Source of the DNA: Bradyrhizobium guangzhouense
Lineage (GTDB): Bacteria > Pseudomonadota > Alphaproteobacteria > Rhizobiales > Xanthobacteraceae
Reading direction: 5' to 3'
NCBI RefSeq assembly: GCF_004114955.1
Contig: NZ_CP030053.1
Coordinates: 4,836,001-4,900,000, forward strand
DNA length: 64,000 nt
The notes under the pieces were generated by a model. It worked only from the letters and a program-made list of their open reading frames with translations. It had not been told where the DNA came from and did not search any database. The position numbers and the translations under genes were made by a program. Numbering within the stretch: position 1 is the stretch's first letter; each line of letters opens with the position of its first letter. Positions 18,700 through 26,708 of the stretch are shown here, one piece after another.

Positions 18700-19593
18700 A
18701 TGCACAACTATTTTAACGTAAGCGGCGGAAGTCGATTCTCTCTGCTCCTTGCAGCGGTGGCTCTCGCAGCTGCGGCACTCGTCGCCTCGCTCGCCTACGA
18801 CGGCGGTTCTCGCGGTCTCTATGCCGTCGCAGTTGGCCTCGCGATCGTCGCATTCCTGATTCCCCAGGCCGTCCTGGTTGCAGGCCAGTGGGAGCGCGCG
18901 GTCGTGCTTCGCCTCGGCAAGCTGTCGGCAATTCGCGGCCCCGGCCTGTTCGTGATCGTACCGTTCATCGACGAGGTGGCCTCATGGCTCGATCAGCGCA
19001 TTCAGACCACGGAAATCAATGCCGAGAAAGCGCTGAGCAAGGACACGGTGCCCGTGAATATCGACGCGATCGTGTTCTGGCAGATCCATGATCCCGAGCG
19101 GGCCGCGCTCGAGATTGCGAACTACCGTCAAGCCATCACCCAGGTCGCACAAACCTCATTGCGCGAAATGGTGGGATCGTCGCTTTTGTCGACGCTGCTG
19201 GCCGAGCGCAAGCAGGGCGATCAGTTGCTGCGCGATGATATCGGGCGCAAGACCGCTGATTGGGGCGTCGCCGTGATCTCGGTCGAGATCAAGGACATCG
19301 GCGTGCCACCTGGATTGCAGGACGCGATGAGCCGGCAGGCGCAGGCCGAGCGCGAGAGATTGGCGCGCGTGCTGCTCGGCCAGGCCGAACAGGAGATAGC
19401 CCAGAAATTCGTGGAGGCCGCCGACATCTACGCGCGTAGTCCGGCGGCACTTCAGCTGCGCGCCATGAACATCATCTATGAGACGACCAAGGAGCGTGGC
19501 GCCACGATCCTCATTCCCACGACGATGATCGATGCCATGAATCCCGGCACGGCAATGGGCATCGTTGCCGCCGCGCAGCCGGCGCCGGGTTGA
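18700..19593 (+). CDS. SPFH/band 7 membrane protein (slipin-like)
   Basis: A 297-residue protein with two N-terminal hydrophobic stretches (about 10-30 and 35-55), then the SPFH domain (about 60-225: QWERAVVLRLGKLSAIRGPGLFVIVPFIDEV ... QTTEINAEKALSKDTVPVNIDAIVFWQIHD) and a coiled-coil segment (about 200-245). Slipins form oligomeric membrane scaffolds and usually recruit a NfeD-type partner or protease; none is seen here. Pairing with a YtrA repressor suggests induction by membrane stress. AAGGAA precedes the ATG. Confidence 0.9.
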   Translation: MHNYFNVSGGSRFSLLLAAVALAAAALVASLAYDGGSRGLYAVAVGLAIVAFLIPQAVLVAGQWERAVVLRLGKLSAIRGPGLFVIVPFIDEVASWLDQRIQTTEINAEKALSKDTVPVNIDAIVFWQIHDPERAALEIANYRQAITQVAQTSLREMVGSSLLSTLLAERKQGDQLLRDDIGRKTADWGVAVISVEIKDIGVPPGLQDAMSRQAQAERERLARVLLGQAEQEIAQKFVEAADIYARSPAALQLRAMNIIYETTKERGATILIPTTMIDAMNPGTAMGIVAAAQPAPG

Positions 19594-19763
19594 GCCGGGC
19601 GGCAAGAGGCCGAAAGCAGCAGCCTCAGTTCGGCCGCCATGTCTTTGGGCGCTTGACGCGAAAGCCTCGCAAGTGGGAGAGGCGGGAGCAAGCCGCAGAC
19701 AATCCTCGTAAAATCCATATGCGATTGCCCCGCGACCAAAACACAGGCTCTGCCCCACCCAGG

Positions 19764-21110
19764 CTATGATGCCCTGATAACCTCCGGCTGCACGGCGGGC
19801 GACGAATGGCCCCGCGCGATGATGGCGCGACGGACCAGGCGGATATGCTCACGGAGCGTATAGGCCTCGCTCGCGAATCCGGCCGGCGTGCGTATTCTGG
19901 CGACGGCCTCTTCGATGCGGGCGAGGTCCGCCTCCCACTTGTCTCTCGGCAAATCGCCTGTGCGCGCGGCAACGTCGCGCTCGAGCAGAGCCAGCTCGCC
20001 GTACCATCGGTAGATGCGCGAGCGGACATGCCAGCGGACCAATTGAGGCAAATAGTGGAACAGCGGAAGCAGGATGGCTGCCAGAGGCAACAAGATGATG
20101 ATTGCACGCTCGCCCCACGCCGCGATCCAGAACGGCAGGTATTGGTAGAGGATCGTGCGGCCGAAGCGTCTGTGCTGATCGGCATCGGTCGAAACCGGCA
20201 GATCCACCTGGGCCGTGCTTGGAAATTCGCCTGCCTCCTCGAAAAGTCCCTGCCGGCCATGGATCTCCCTTGCGGCGTCGACCAACAGGAGTGTGATGGC
20301 GGGATGGAGATCCTTGCGCGTTGCCAGCATCTCCTTGGTGCCGATCAGGTCGATATCCTGTTCCGGGACATGGTCCGCCAGGTCGATCACACCCGACGGC
20401 AATTTGAGCGTGCTGATGAAGTTGAGCCGTCGCCGATAGGCCTCTGCTCTCGTGAAGCTCAGCAAGCTCAGGGTCGGATCGCGAAGTGCGTTCCAGATGG
20501 CAGGATTGTCCGCCCCGTCGACGAAGACGACGGCGTCCACCTCGCCCGAGCGCAGCGCAATCAGCGCCGGAAGATTGCTCAAGGGCTCCATCGTGACATT
20601 GTCCGGCGTGAGACCGTTGAGGGCGAAAACGGACTCGCTGAACGAACGTGCTCCGCTGCCGGGAACACCGACGGCGACCTTGCGATCGCGCAATTCATTG
20701 ACGTAGTTCAGCGGCTCCGCCTTGCGATAGAAAATCCACAGCGGCACATAATAGAGGCTCGCGACCATGACCACCTCCGTCGCGTCGGACGCCTGCGAGA
20801 GGCCGCCTTGCGTGAAGCCGATGTCCACGCCGGACTTCGGATCCTGCAACAGTGCCAGATTGTCTGCCGGACCATTGGTGATCCGCTCTTCGACCGTGAC
20901 CCCGGATCGTGCCAGAACTTCGATGTAGCGCTTTGCGTATTGGTGCAGAAGGCCATCCTCCAGGCCGGACGCCAGGACGATGTGGCGCGACGGAGCGGTC
21001 TGCCAAACATGCACCAGCGCCCAAATCGTGGCGGCGATCGACGCCAGCACGACGATCGCAAGGCTCAGGCGGCCACGTGGCGAGAGATGTGCGAGGTATT
21101 CGGTCCTCAC
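19764..21110 (-). CDS. Membrane-anchored TAXI-family (TRAP-type) substrate-binding protein
   Basis: A 448-residue protein with an N-terminal membrane segment (about 15-37), a TAXI/NMT1-like periplasmic domain (about 40-320, including VAVGVPGSGARSFSESVFALNGL), a second membrane segment (about 335-358, IIILLPLAAILLPLFHYLPQL) and a cytoplasmic helical tail of about 90 residues. Ordinary TAXI proteins lack the second segment and tail. No TRAP permease is nearby. The start is a GTG at 21110 that overlaps the stop of a possible 51-residue frame. Confidence 0.85.
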   Translation of the reverse strand: MRTEYLAHLSPRGRLSLAIVVLASIAATIWALVHVWQTAPSRHIVLASGLEDGLLHQYAKRYIEVLARSGVTVEERITNGPADNLALLQDPKSGVDIGFTQGGLSQASDATEVVMVASLYYVPLWIFYRKAEPLNYVNELRDRKVAVGVPGSGARSFSESVFALNGLTPDNVTMEPLSNLPALIALRSGEVDAVVFVDGADNPAIWNALRDPTLSLLSFTRAEAYRRRLNFISTLKLPSGVIDLADHVPEQDIDLIGTKEMLATRKDLHPAITLLLVDAAREIHGRQGLFEEAGEFPSTAQVDLPVSTDADQHRRFGRTILYQYLPFWIAAWGERAIIILLPLAAILLPLFHYLPQLVRWHVRSRIYRWYGELALLERDVAARTGDLPRDKWEADLARIEEAVARIRTPAGFASEAYTLREHIRLVRRAIIARGHSSPAVQPEVIRAS

Positions 21111-21262
21111 AACGGACGCTTCTTTGACACACGAAAGACGCGGCGAGCGCCCATGACGTCAGGCCTGCGCAGCTCCTGCGACATAGGCAGCGGCACATCG
21201 CTCGTGTTCGCGAGCACTGCGCAAGCCGGGAGTAATTTCATTGCACGGCGCCTTCCGTTCAT
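21107..21262 (-). CDS. Possible small protein translationally coupled to the TAXI gene
   Basis: An ATG at 21262 preceded by GGAGGG opens a 51-residue frame (MNGRRRAMKL ... KKRPL) whose TGA overlaps the GTG start of the TAXI gene as GTGA. The product has no signal or domain. It may be a real small protein or a leader that couples translation; alternatively the RBS is fortuitous. Confidence 0.35.
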   Translation of the reverse strand: MNGRRRAMKLLPACAVLANTSDVPLPMSQELRRPDVMGARRVFRVSKKRPL

Positions 21263-21303
21263 GAAGAAGCCCTCCTTTTTGGAGAGCTCGCACCCTCAAA
21301 CAC

Positions 21304-21317
21304 TTGACATAGGTCAA
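21304..21317. promoter_or_regulatory. FNR/FixK-like palindrome
   Basis: TTGACATAGGTCAA, with half sites TTGAC / GTCAA. It differs by one base per arm from the TTGAT-N4-ATCAA boxes at 13334 and 14693. It lies 42 bp upstream of the 51-residue frame and 194 bp upstream of the TAXI start. Confidence 0.4.
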
Positions 21318-21478
21318 GGCCTCACGACGTCATCGACGGCGAACGGCGGATCCGTCAGCAGCAGCCCCCGTCCGTGCGAGAAGATCACCAGCGGCAGCTT
21401 GGCGCCTGTAACAGGACAATCCTTCGCACCGCCCCAGAGCCGCGCCGCAAACGTTCGCAAGAAATTCCGGGACGACAT
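21314..21478 (-). pseudogene. Fragment resembling an alpha/beta-hydrolase N-terminus
   Basis: A 54-residue frame contains KLPLVIFSHGRG, the HG oxyanion-loop motif that begins dienelactone/PAF-acetylhydrolase-like proteins, and then stops. No nucleophile or histidine region follows in any frame before the TAXI gene. It is either a decayed remnant or chance; the similarity is a short motif only. Confidence 0.3.
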
Positions 21479-21560
21479 GTCGGGTCTTCGACGCCTCGTT
21501 CGTCCTCAGGCCATGATCGGCCTCTAGACCTCGACGGCCATCAATTCATGAGGAAAAACC

Positions 21561-22004
21561 ATGCCCGGCACTGTCCGCCTGCACCGCGTTCTGACGACCA
21601 GCCCCGAGAAACTCTATCGCGCCTTCGTCGAGGCTGATGCGTTGGCGAAATGGCTTCCGCCCAACGGCTTCACCTGCACCGTGCACCATTTGGAGGCCAA
21701 GGTCGGAGGAACTTTCAAGATGTCCTTCCGGAATTTCACGACAGGCAACGGCCATTCGTTCGGCGGCGAATATCTCGAGCTCGTCCCGGGCGAGCGTCTT
21801 CGCTACACGGACAGGTTCGACGATCCGAACCTGCCGGGTACCATCGAGGTGACCGTGATCCTGAAGAAAGTCCTTGTCGGTACCGAGCTCGATATCACGC
21901 AGGCCGGCATTCCCGACGCGATCCCGCCGGAGGCCTGCTATCTCGGCTGGCAGGAATCGCTGCGCAATCTGGCGCGGCTGGTCGAGCCCGACATCAAGCA
22001 GTGA
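21561..22004 (+). CDS. SRPBCC (AHSA1-like) family protein
   Basis: A 147-residue protein with the START-like fold pattern of AHSA1 proteins: VRLHRVLTTSPEKLYRAFVEADALAKWLPPNGF near the N-terminus, GGTFKMSFRNF in the middle and CYLGWQESLRNLARLVEP at the C-terminal helix. Such proteins bind hydrophobic ligands in a cavity or act as stress-related co-factors. The ATG follows GAGGAAAAACC. It is convergent with the Hsp70-like gene. No ligand can be inferred. Confidence 0.88.
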   Translation: MPGTVRLHRVLTTSPEKLYRAFVEADALAKWLPPNGFTCTVHHLEAKVGGTFKMSFRNFTTGNGHSFGGEYLELVPGERLRYTDRFDDPNLPGTIEVTVILKKVLVGTELDITQAGIPDAIPPEACYLGWQESLRNLARLVEPDIKQ

Positions 22005-22035
22005 CCGCAACGAGCGCAAGAGATGGCGTGCGAAA

Positions 22036-22058
22036 CACCTCTCCCGAAGGGAGAGGTG
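22036..22058. repeat. Hairpin CACCTCTCCC-GAA-GGGAGAGGTG
   Basis: A perfect 10-bp stem with a GAA loop between convergent genes. It shares the CTCTCCCG...GGGAGAG core with the larger element at 35564-35709 and lacks a T-run. Confidence 0.6.
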
Positions 22059-22091
22059 GAGCACGCCGATCGTGCTTCGCCCGATGATGTC

Positions 22092-23417
22092 CTATGCGCT
22101 CGCCTTCAGCCCGCCGTCGGCGGTCCAGCGATCCGGCTCGGGGCTGTGCCCGATCAGCGCGAGGCCGTAGGCGATCGACTCGAACTGGTCGCCCGACATC
22201 AGCCGCTCGTTGCCGAACCTTTCGGCGAACAGGTTTCGCACCGCCGGCACGAATGAGGTGCCGCCGGTCAAAAACACCTTCTCGACTTCGCGCGCGGTGA
22301 TGCGGGCCTCGCCCAGCACCTTGTCGACGGTCGCGCCGAGCCGCGCGATGTCGTCGGCAATCCAGGACTCGAACTTCTTCCGCGTGATGGCCGCGCCGAT
22401 GTCGACGCCGCCGCCCCTGAAACGGAAGTCCACTTCGTCCTTGGCCGACAGCGCGACCTTGGCGTCCGACACCGCGCGGTACAGCGAGAAGCCGAGGTCG
22501 AGGTCGACGATGGTGATGAAATCCTCGAGCTGATCCGGCTTCAGCGCGGTGCGCGCGAGTTCGCGCAACTCGCGCAGGTCGCCGTTGCTCTTCATCAGCG
22601 CGAGCTGGTGCCAGCGCGCGAGGTTGGTGTAGTGGCTGTTCGGGATCGGCAGCACCTTGTCGAACGAGCGGAAGCTCGAGCCTTTGCCGAGCCGCGGCGA
22701 GACGACGTGATCGACGATGCGATAGTCGAACGTGTCGCCGGCAATGCCGATGCCGGCGTGGCCGAGCGGTTCGGCGCGCAAATGGCCGCCGGCGCGCGAG
22801 AAACGCATCACCGAGAAGTCGCTGGTGCCGCCGCCGAAATCCGCCACCAGCACGGTGGCGTCACGCTCGAGGCGCCGAGCGAAGGAGAACGCGGCGCCGA
22901 CGGGCTCGTAGACATAGCGGGCATGACCGGCGCCGAGACGCTCGAAGGCGGCGCGGTAGCGCTGCATGGCAAGATCGTCGTCGGGATTGCCGCCGGCAAA
23001 GCGCACGGGACGGCCCACGGTGATGTTCGCCGCCTCGAAACCGAATTTGTCGCCGCCATGCCGCGCCAGCGTGCGCAGGAACGCAGCCAGAATGTCCTCG
23101 AACTTGAAGCGCTGGCGGAACACCTGCGTGGTGTTGAAGCTCGAGCTGGCCGCGAAGGTCTTGAACGACTGCAGGAAGCGGTAGACGTGGCGCCCTTCGA
23201 GAAATTGCTCGATCGCCCACGGCCCGCCTTCAGCCTGGGCGCCGGCGCCCGGCCGGTCCTCCCAGAAGCACAGCGCCGAGACGTAAGTGCTGTGGCGCAG
23301 TCCGCCGTGCTCGAAGCGGATGGCCTCGACCCGGCGGTCGTCCGCGGCGAGGGCCACGACCGTATTGCTGGTCCCAAAATCGATGCCGATCGAGACGGCG
23401 GGCGAGGCGCTCGACAT
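22092..23417 (-). CDS. Hsp70-family protein (YegD-like), ATPase domain only
   Basis: A 441-residue protein with the actin-like ATPase motifs of Hsp70: phosphate-1 GIDFGTSNTVVAL (about 11-23), phosphate-2 VADFGGGTSDFSV (about 195) and the adenosine motif LTGGTSFVPAV (about 390). It lacks the substrate-binding domain and EEVD-like end of DnaK, which places it with the YegD group of unknown clients. It stands alone; the gene 83 bp away belongs to the hydroxylase pair. Confidence 0.9.
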   Translation of the reverse strand: MSSASPAVSIGIDFGTSNTVVALAADDRRVEAIRFEHGGLRHSTYVSALCFWEDRPGAGAQAEGGPWAIEQFLEGRHVYRFLQSFKTFAASSSFNTTQVFRQRFKFEDILAAFLRTLARHGGDKFGFEAANITVGRPVRFAGGNPDDDLAMQRYRAAFERLGAGHARYVYEPVGAAFSFARRLERDATVLVADFGGGTSDFSVMRFSRAGGHLRAEPLGHAGIGIAGDTFDYRIVDHVVSPRLGKGSSFRSFDKVLPIPNSHYTNLARWHQLALMKSNGDLRELRELARTALKPDQLEDFITIVDLDLGFSLYRAVSDAKVALSAKDEVDFRFRGGGVDIGAAITRKKFESWIADDIARLGATVDKVLGEARITAREVEKVFLTGGTSFVPAVRNLFAERFGNERLMSGDQFESIAYGLALIGHSPEPDRWTADGGLKASA

Positions 23418-23500
23418 GAACCACTCTGCGAGATGCTTGGAAAAGGGGGCGAACCACTAACGGCTTTGCATAGCCCTGGCAAGCCCTGATCCGTCATCTC

Positions 23501-23995
23501 TCAAGCGCGCTGAAAGCTCCCGTACGCCCCCTTGTGGAACACGAGCGGACTGCACATGGACTCCTCGCCCGAGATCACCTCGCCCAGAATGATGTCGTGA
23601 TCGCCAGCCTTGTGGACGGTGGCAACGCGACAGCACAGCCGGGCCGCAGCTCCCTGCAACAGCGGCAGGCCGTCGGCGCTGAACGCCGGGGCCAAATCAT
23701 CGAAGCGGTTCTTCAACTGCCCGGTAAAGCGGTGGGACAGCTCGGATTGATGCTGGCCCAGAATGTTCACCGAGAACAGGCCGCGCCGCCGGATCGCGGC
23801 TCCGGTCGTGCTGCCCTCGTTCATGCAGAACAGCAGCATGCAGGGGGCGAGCGAGACCGACGTCAGCGAATTGATCGTCGCGCCGAACAGCTCGCCGTTC
23901 CATTCGGTCGCGATGACTGCGACGCCGGTCGGAAATGTTCCCATCATCGACCGGAAGCGTTTGGAATCGATGGCGCTGCCGCTCAGCATCATCAT
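23501..23995 (-). CDS. hpaC: Flavin reductase component of a two-component hydroxylase
   Basis: About 164 residues with the flavin reductase-like fold: RFRSMMGTFPTGVAVIATEWNGELFGATINSLTSVSLAPCMLLFCMNEGS binds flavin, and GDHDIILGEVI is a typical C-terminal motif. It supplies reduced FAD or FMN to the oxygenase encoded just upstream. The start overlaps the oxygenase stop in GTGATGATGATG, so any of four consecutive codons (23998-23989) could be used; the overlap implies translational coupling. Confidence 0.9.
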   Translation of the reverse strand: MMMLSGSAIDSKRFRSMMGTFPTGVAVIATEWNGELFGATINSLTSVSLAPCMLLFCMNEGSTTGAAIRRRGLFSVNILGQHQSELSHRFTGQLKNRFDDLAPAFSADGLPLLQGAAARLCCRVATVHKAGDHDIILGEVISGEESMCSPLVFHKGAYGSFQRA

Positions 23996-25584
23996 CACTT
24001 TCGCAGCATGTGATAACTGAGCTCGCCGGGATCGGTGAGGTCAGGCACCTTCCAGCCGTCGAGGTCGTATTCGGCCATGCAATCCTCGGCAAAGCCCTTG
24101 AAGCGGTCGGCATTGCCGGAGGCTTGCGCGCCGAACAGGCAGTAGCGGCGTATCTCCTCGGTCGAGCCGCCATAATTGATCTCGTAAAGCTCATGACGGC
24201 CGCCGAACTCGCTGCCGATGCAGTCCCACAACAGTTTGAGCAGCTTGACGCGCTCCTCGGCCTTGTAGCCGTTGGAGCCGCGCAAGTACCGATCGAGATA
24301 AGGACGAATCTCGGGATTCTTGAAGTCACTGGAATGGCTGTTGAGGTAGATCAGGCCGGAGGCGACCGTCTGCTCGATCAGATACTTCACCTTGGTGTAG
24401 GCCATGGTGGCGATGATCTGGTAGGCGTTGCCGGGATCCATGTTCGGCAGCACGTAATCGCCGATCCACGGCTTGGGATCGCGCACCATCGCGTCCGACA
24501 GGCTCCAGAACAGGTTTCGCCAGGCGATCACTTCGCCGACATTGGCCTGCACGCCGCGATAGTCCTTGGTGCCGGCAGCCTCCGTTGCCTTGAGCAAGAG
24601 CCCGCTGATGAAGTCGAGCTTGACCGCGAGACGCGTGCAGCCGTGCACGACGAAGCGCGGGAGGAAGCCGGTGCGCGGGAAGAAATTGTTCGCCTTCTCG
24701 ATATCGCCGTAGACGAAGACGTTCTCCCAGGGCACCAGCACCTTGTCCATGATGAACACGGCATCGTTCTCGTCGAGCCGGCTCGAGATCGGATAGTCGA
24801 ACGGACTGCCCATCACGCTCGCGCTCATCTCGTAGGACGTGCGGCAGATGAACTTCACGCCGGGCGCGTTGGTCGGCACCATGAACACTGCCGCGAACTT
24901 CTTGTCCTGGAGCGGGATCAGGCCGTGATGCGCGACGAAGGTGTAGTTCGTCAGCACCGATCCCGTTGCCACCACCTTGGCGCCCGACACGATCAGCCCA
25001 GCGTCGGTCTCCTTCTCGATATGACAGCAGACGTCGGCGACCTCGTTCGGCGGACGGTCGCGATCGACGGGCGGATGGATGATGGCGTGATTGATGAAGG
25101 GCACGCGCTCCTGGCTGAATTTGTACCAGCGCTTGGCATTCTCTTGATACGGATCGTAGAAATCGGAGTTCGCGCCCAGCGTCGCGAGGAATGCGGCCTT
25201 GTAGTCGGGCGCGCGACCCATCCAGCCATAGGTGATCTTCGCCCATTCGGCGATCGCGTCACGCCCGGCGATCAGATCCTGCATCGACTTCGGCGCCTTG
25301 AAGAAGGCGTGCGTGGTGCTGCCATTGCCGGTGTCGGTCGGCAGCAGCAGCTTGTCCTTGTGCTTGTCGTCGTGCAGCGCGTCGTAGAGGCGGGCCACCA
25401 TGCGCGCGGTGTTGCGAAAGGCGGGATGCGTGGTGACGTCCTTCACCCGCTCCCCGTAAATGTAGACCTCGCGATCGTCGCGCAGCGAGTCCAGGTATTC
25501 CGCGCCGTTCTGCGGACGCGTGACTTTGACGTTGCCGGTATGCTCCGGCGGAACGGCCCCGACGCCCTGCGTCTTGCCTGCCAT
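23995..25584 (-). CDS. hpaB: 4-hydroxyphenylacetate 3-monooxygenase-type oxygenase
   Basis: A 529-residue flavin-dependent hydroxylase of the HpaB family. The N-terminal (about 15-290) and C-terminal (about 300-510) domains are both present, with [34 protein letters not shown] and [17 protein letters not shown] as recognisable blocks. Members ortho-hydroxylate phenols with reduced flavin and O2. The ATG at 25584 follows GAGGGAGA; the open frame extends further but without an RBS. A palindrome TTCGATTATCGAA lies 22 bp upstream. The exact phenolic substrate is not determined. Confidence 0.92.
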   Translation of the reverse strand: MAGKTQGVGAVPPEHTGNVKVTRPQNGAEYLDSLRDDREVYIYGERVKDVTTHPAFRNTARMVARLYDALHDDKHKDKLLLPTDTGNGSTTHAFFKAPKSMQDLIAGRDAIAEWAKITYGWMGRAPDYKAAFLATLGANSDFYDPYQENAKRWYKFSQERVPFINHAIIHPPVDRDRPPNEVADVCCHIEKETDAGLIVSGAKVVATGSVLTNYTFVAHHGLIPLQDKKFAAVFMVPTNAPGVKFICRTSYEMSASVMGSPFDYPISSRLDENDAVFIMDKVLVPWENVFVYGDIEKANNFFPRTGFLPRFVVHGCTRLAVKLDFISGLLLKATEAAGTKDYRGVQANVGEVIAWRNLFWSLSDAMVRDPKPWIGDYVLPNMDPGNAYQIIATMAYTKVKYLIEQTVASGLIYLNSHSSDFKNPEIRPYLDRYLRGSNGYKAEERVKLLKLLWDCIGSEFGGRHELYEINYGGSTEEIRRYCLFGAQASGNADRFKGFAEDCMAEYDLDGWKVPDLTDPGELSYHMLRK

Positions 25585-25605
25585 CGTGCAATCTCCCTCA
25601 ATTTG

Positions 25606-25618
25606 TTCGATTATCGAA
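25606..25618. promoter_or_regulatory. Putative IclR operator upstream of hpaB
   Basis: TTCGATTATCGAA, a perfect palindrome with a single central base, inside GTTCGATTATCGAACG. A closely related palindrome is in the promoter region of the IclR/ABC genes (26634-26646). Confidence 0.55.
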
Positions 25619-25676
25619 CGCATGTCCGTATTTCGAACTTGACGCGACGATACGGCCGCTCCTGCGGAATGGCAAG

Positions 25677-25712
25677 GGTCGGGAGGCTGGTCGGGAGGCT
25701 GGTCGGGCGGCT
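25677..25712. repeat. 12-bp tandem repeat, three copies
   Basis: GGTCGGGAGGCT repeated twice exactly and once with one change (GGTCGGGCGGCT), just downstream of the IclR gene. It is a possible slippage site. Confidence 0.7.
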
Positions 25713-25724
25713 CGGGCGTGCAGC

Positions 25725-26573
25725 TCAGACGGTCATCGATGAGATCTGCTCGCTGATGCGGTTGAGCTCGGGAAGGAAATGCTCACGCATTTCGTTGCGG
25801 GTCGTTCGTGTCGAATGCGTCGAGAGATTGATGGCGCCGACGATCTGGCCGCCGCGATCGAGCACCGGCACGGCAAGCGCGCGCAGACCGCGCTCGAGCT
25901 CCTCGTCGACGATCGAGAATCGTTGCGCGCGATCCGCGCGGATACGGTCGAACAAGGCCTGCAGGTCGGTGATGGTTTGCGGCGTGTAGGCCTCGATCCG
26001 CTGCGACTTCAGCCTTCGCCAGATCTCGGCTTCGTCGAGATAGCCGAACAGAACGCGCCCCAAGGCGGTGTGCAGCGCGGGCAGCCGGCTTCCCACCGAC
26101 AAGGCGGCGGACATGATGCGCCGCGCCGGCACGCGCGCGACATAGACGATGTCCGCGTCCTGCAGGATCGCGGCCGAGCAGGATTCGCCGAGCCGTTCGC
26201 TGAGCTCGCGCATCAGCGGCAAGGCGCGATCGATCCAGCTCTGCGTCGACAAGTAGGCAAAGCCGAGGTCCAGGATCTGCGGCGACAGCGCAAAGCTGCG
26301 GCCGTCCTGCACGACGTAGCCGAGCAAGGTCAGCGTGCGCAGCACCCGCCGTGCCGTTGCGCGCGATAGATCGGCGACGCTGGCGGCTTCCGACAGGGTC
26401 ATGGACGGGCGCTGACGGCCGAAAGCGCCGAGCACGGCCAGCCCCTTGGCCAGCGTGGTCATGAACTCCTTGTCGTCGGGCTCGCTTTTGCGATGCCCCG
26501 GCTCGCTCTGGCGATGCACCTGCTCGCTCTGGCGATGCCCCGGATCTGCCTTGTGCTCTGTTGGCTGCGTCAT
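25725..26573 (-). CDS. IclR-family regulator (PcaR/PobR-like)
   Basis: About 282 residues from the ATG at 26573; a GTG at 26612 would add 13. After a repetitive N-terminus, the winged helix-turn-helix ([30 protein letters not shown]) and the effector domain ([19 protein letters not shown] ... [16 protein letters not shown]) match the group that controls aromatic-acid pathways. It lies between hpaBC and a divergent ABC transporter, with matching palindromes in both promoters, so control of hydroxylase and uptake genes by their substrate is likely. Confidence 0.9.
   Translation of the reverse strand: MTQPTEHKADPGHRQSEQVHRQSEPGHRKSEPDDKEFMTTLAKGLAVLGAFGRQRPSMTLSEAASVADLSRATARRVLRTLTLLGYVVQDGRSFALSPQILDLGFAYLSTQSWIDRALPLMRELSERLGESCSAAILQDADIVYVARVPARRIMSAALSVGSRLPALHTALGRVLFGYLDEAEIWRRLKSQRIEAYTPQTITDLQALFDRIRADRAQRFSIVDEELERGLRALAVPVLDRGGQIVGAINLSTHSTRTTRNEMREHFLPELNRISEQISSMTV
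26480..26542 (-). repeat. 21-bp tandem repeat inside the IclR gene, three copies
   Basis: Three 21-bp units (26480-26500, 26501-26521, 26522-26542) encode a seven-residue repeat of the type HRQSEPG near the N-terminus of the regulator, before the DNA-binding domain. Unit sequences differ by a few bases, and the frame is kept. Confidence 0.8.
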
Positions 26574-26633
26574 GCGGCGGCCTGTTGACTCCGTTTGGGC
26601 GCTAGAAGACACTGGTCGAATTACGAACGTATG

Positions 26634-26646
26634 TTCGAATATCGAA
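26634..26646. promoter_or_regulatory. Putative IclR operator in the iclR-ABC intergenic region
   Basis: TTCGAATATCGAA, with arms TTCGA / TCGAA, preceded by TTACGAACGTATG. It lies between the divergent IclR and substrate-binding-protein genes and mirrors the palindrome upstream of hpaB. Confidence 0.55.
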
Positions 26647-26708
26647 CGCCGGCCCGTGTGTCAAATCACACTGAGAATCCGGCGCATCCAAAAGGGGAGG
26701 ACGCGCAG

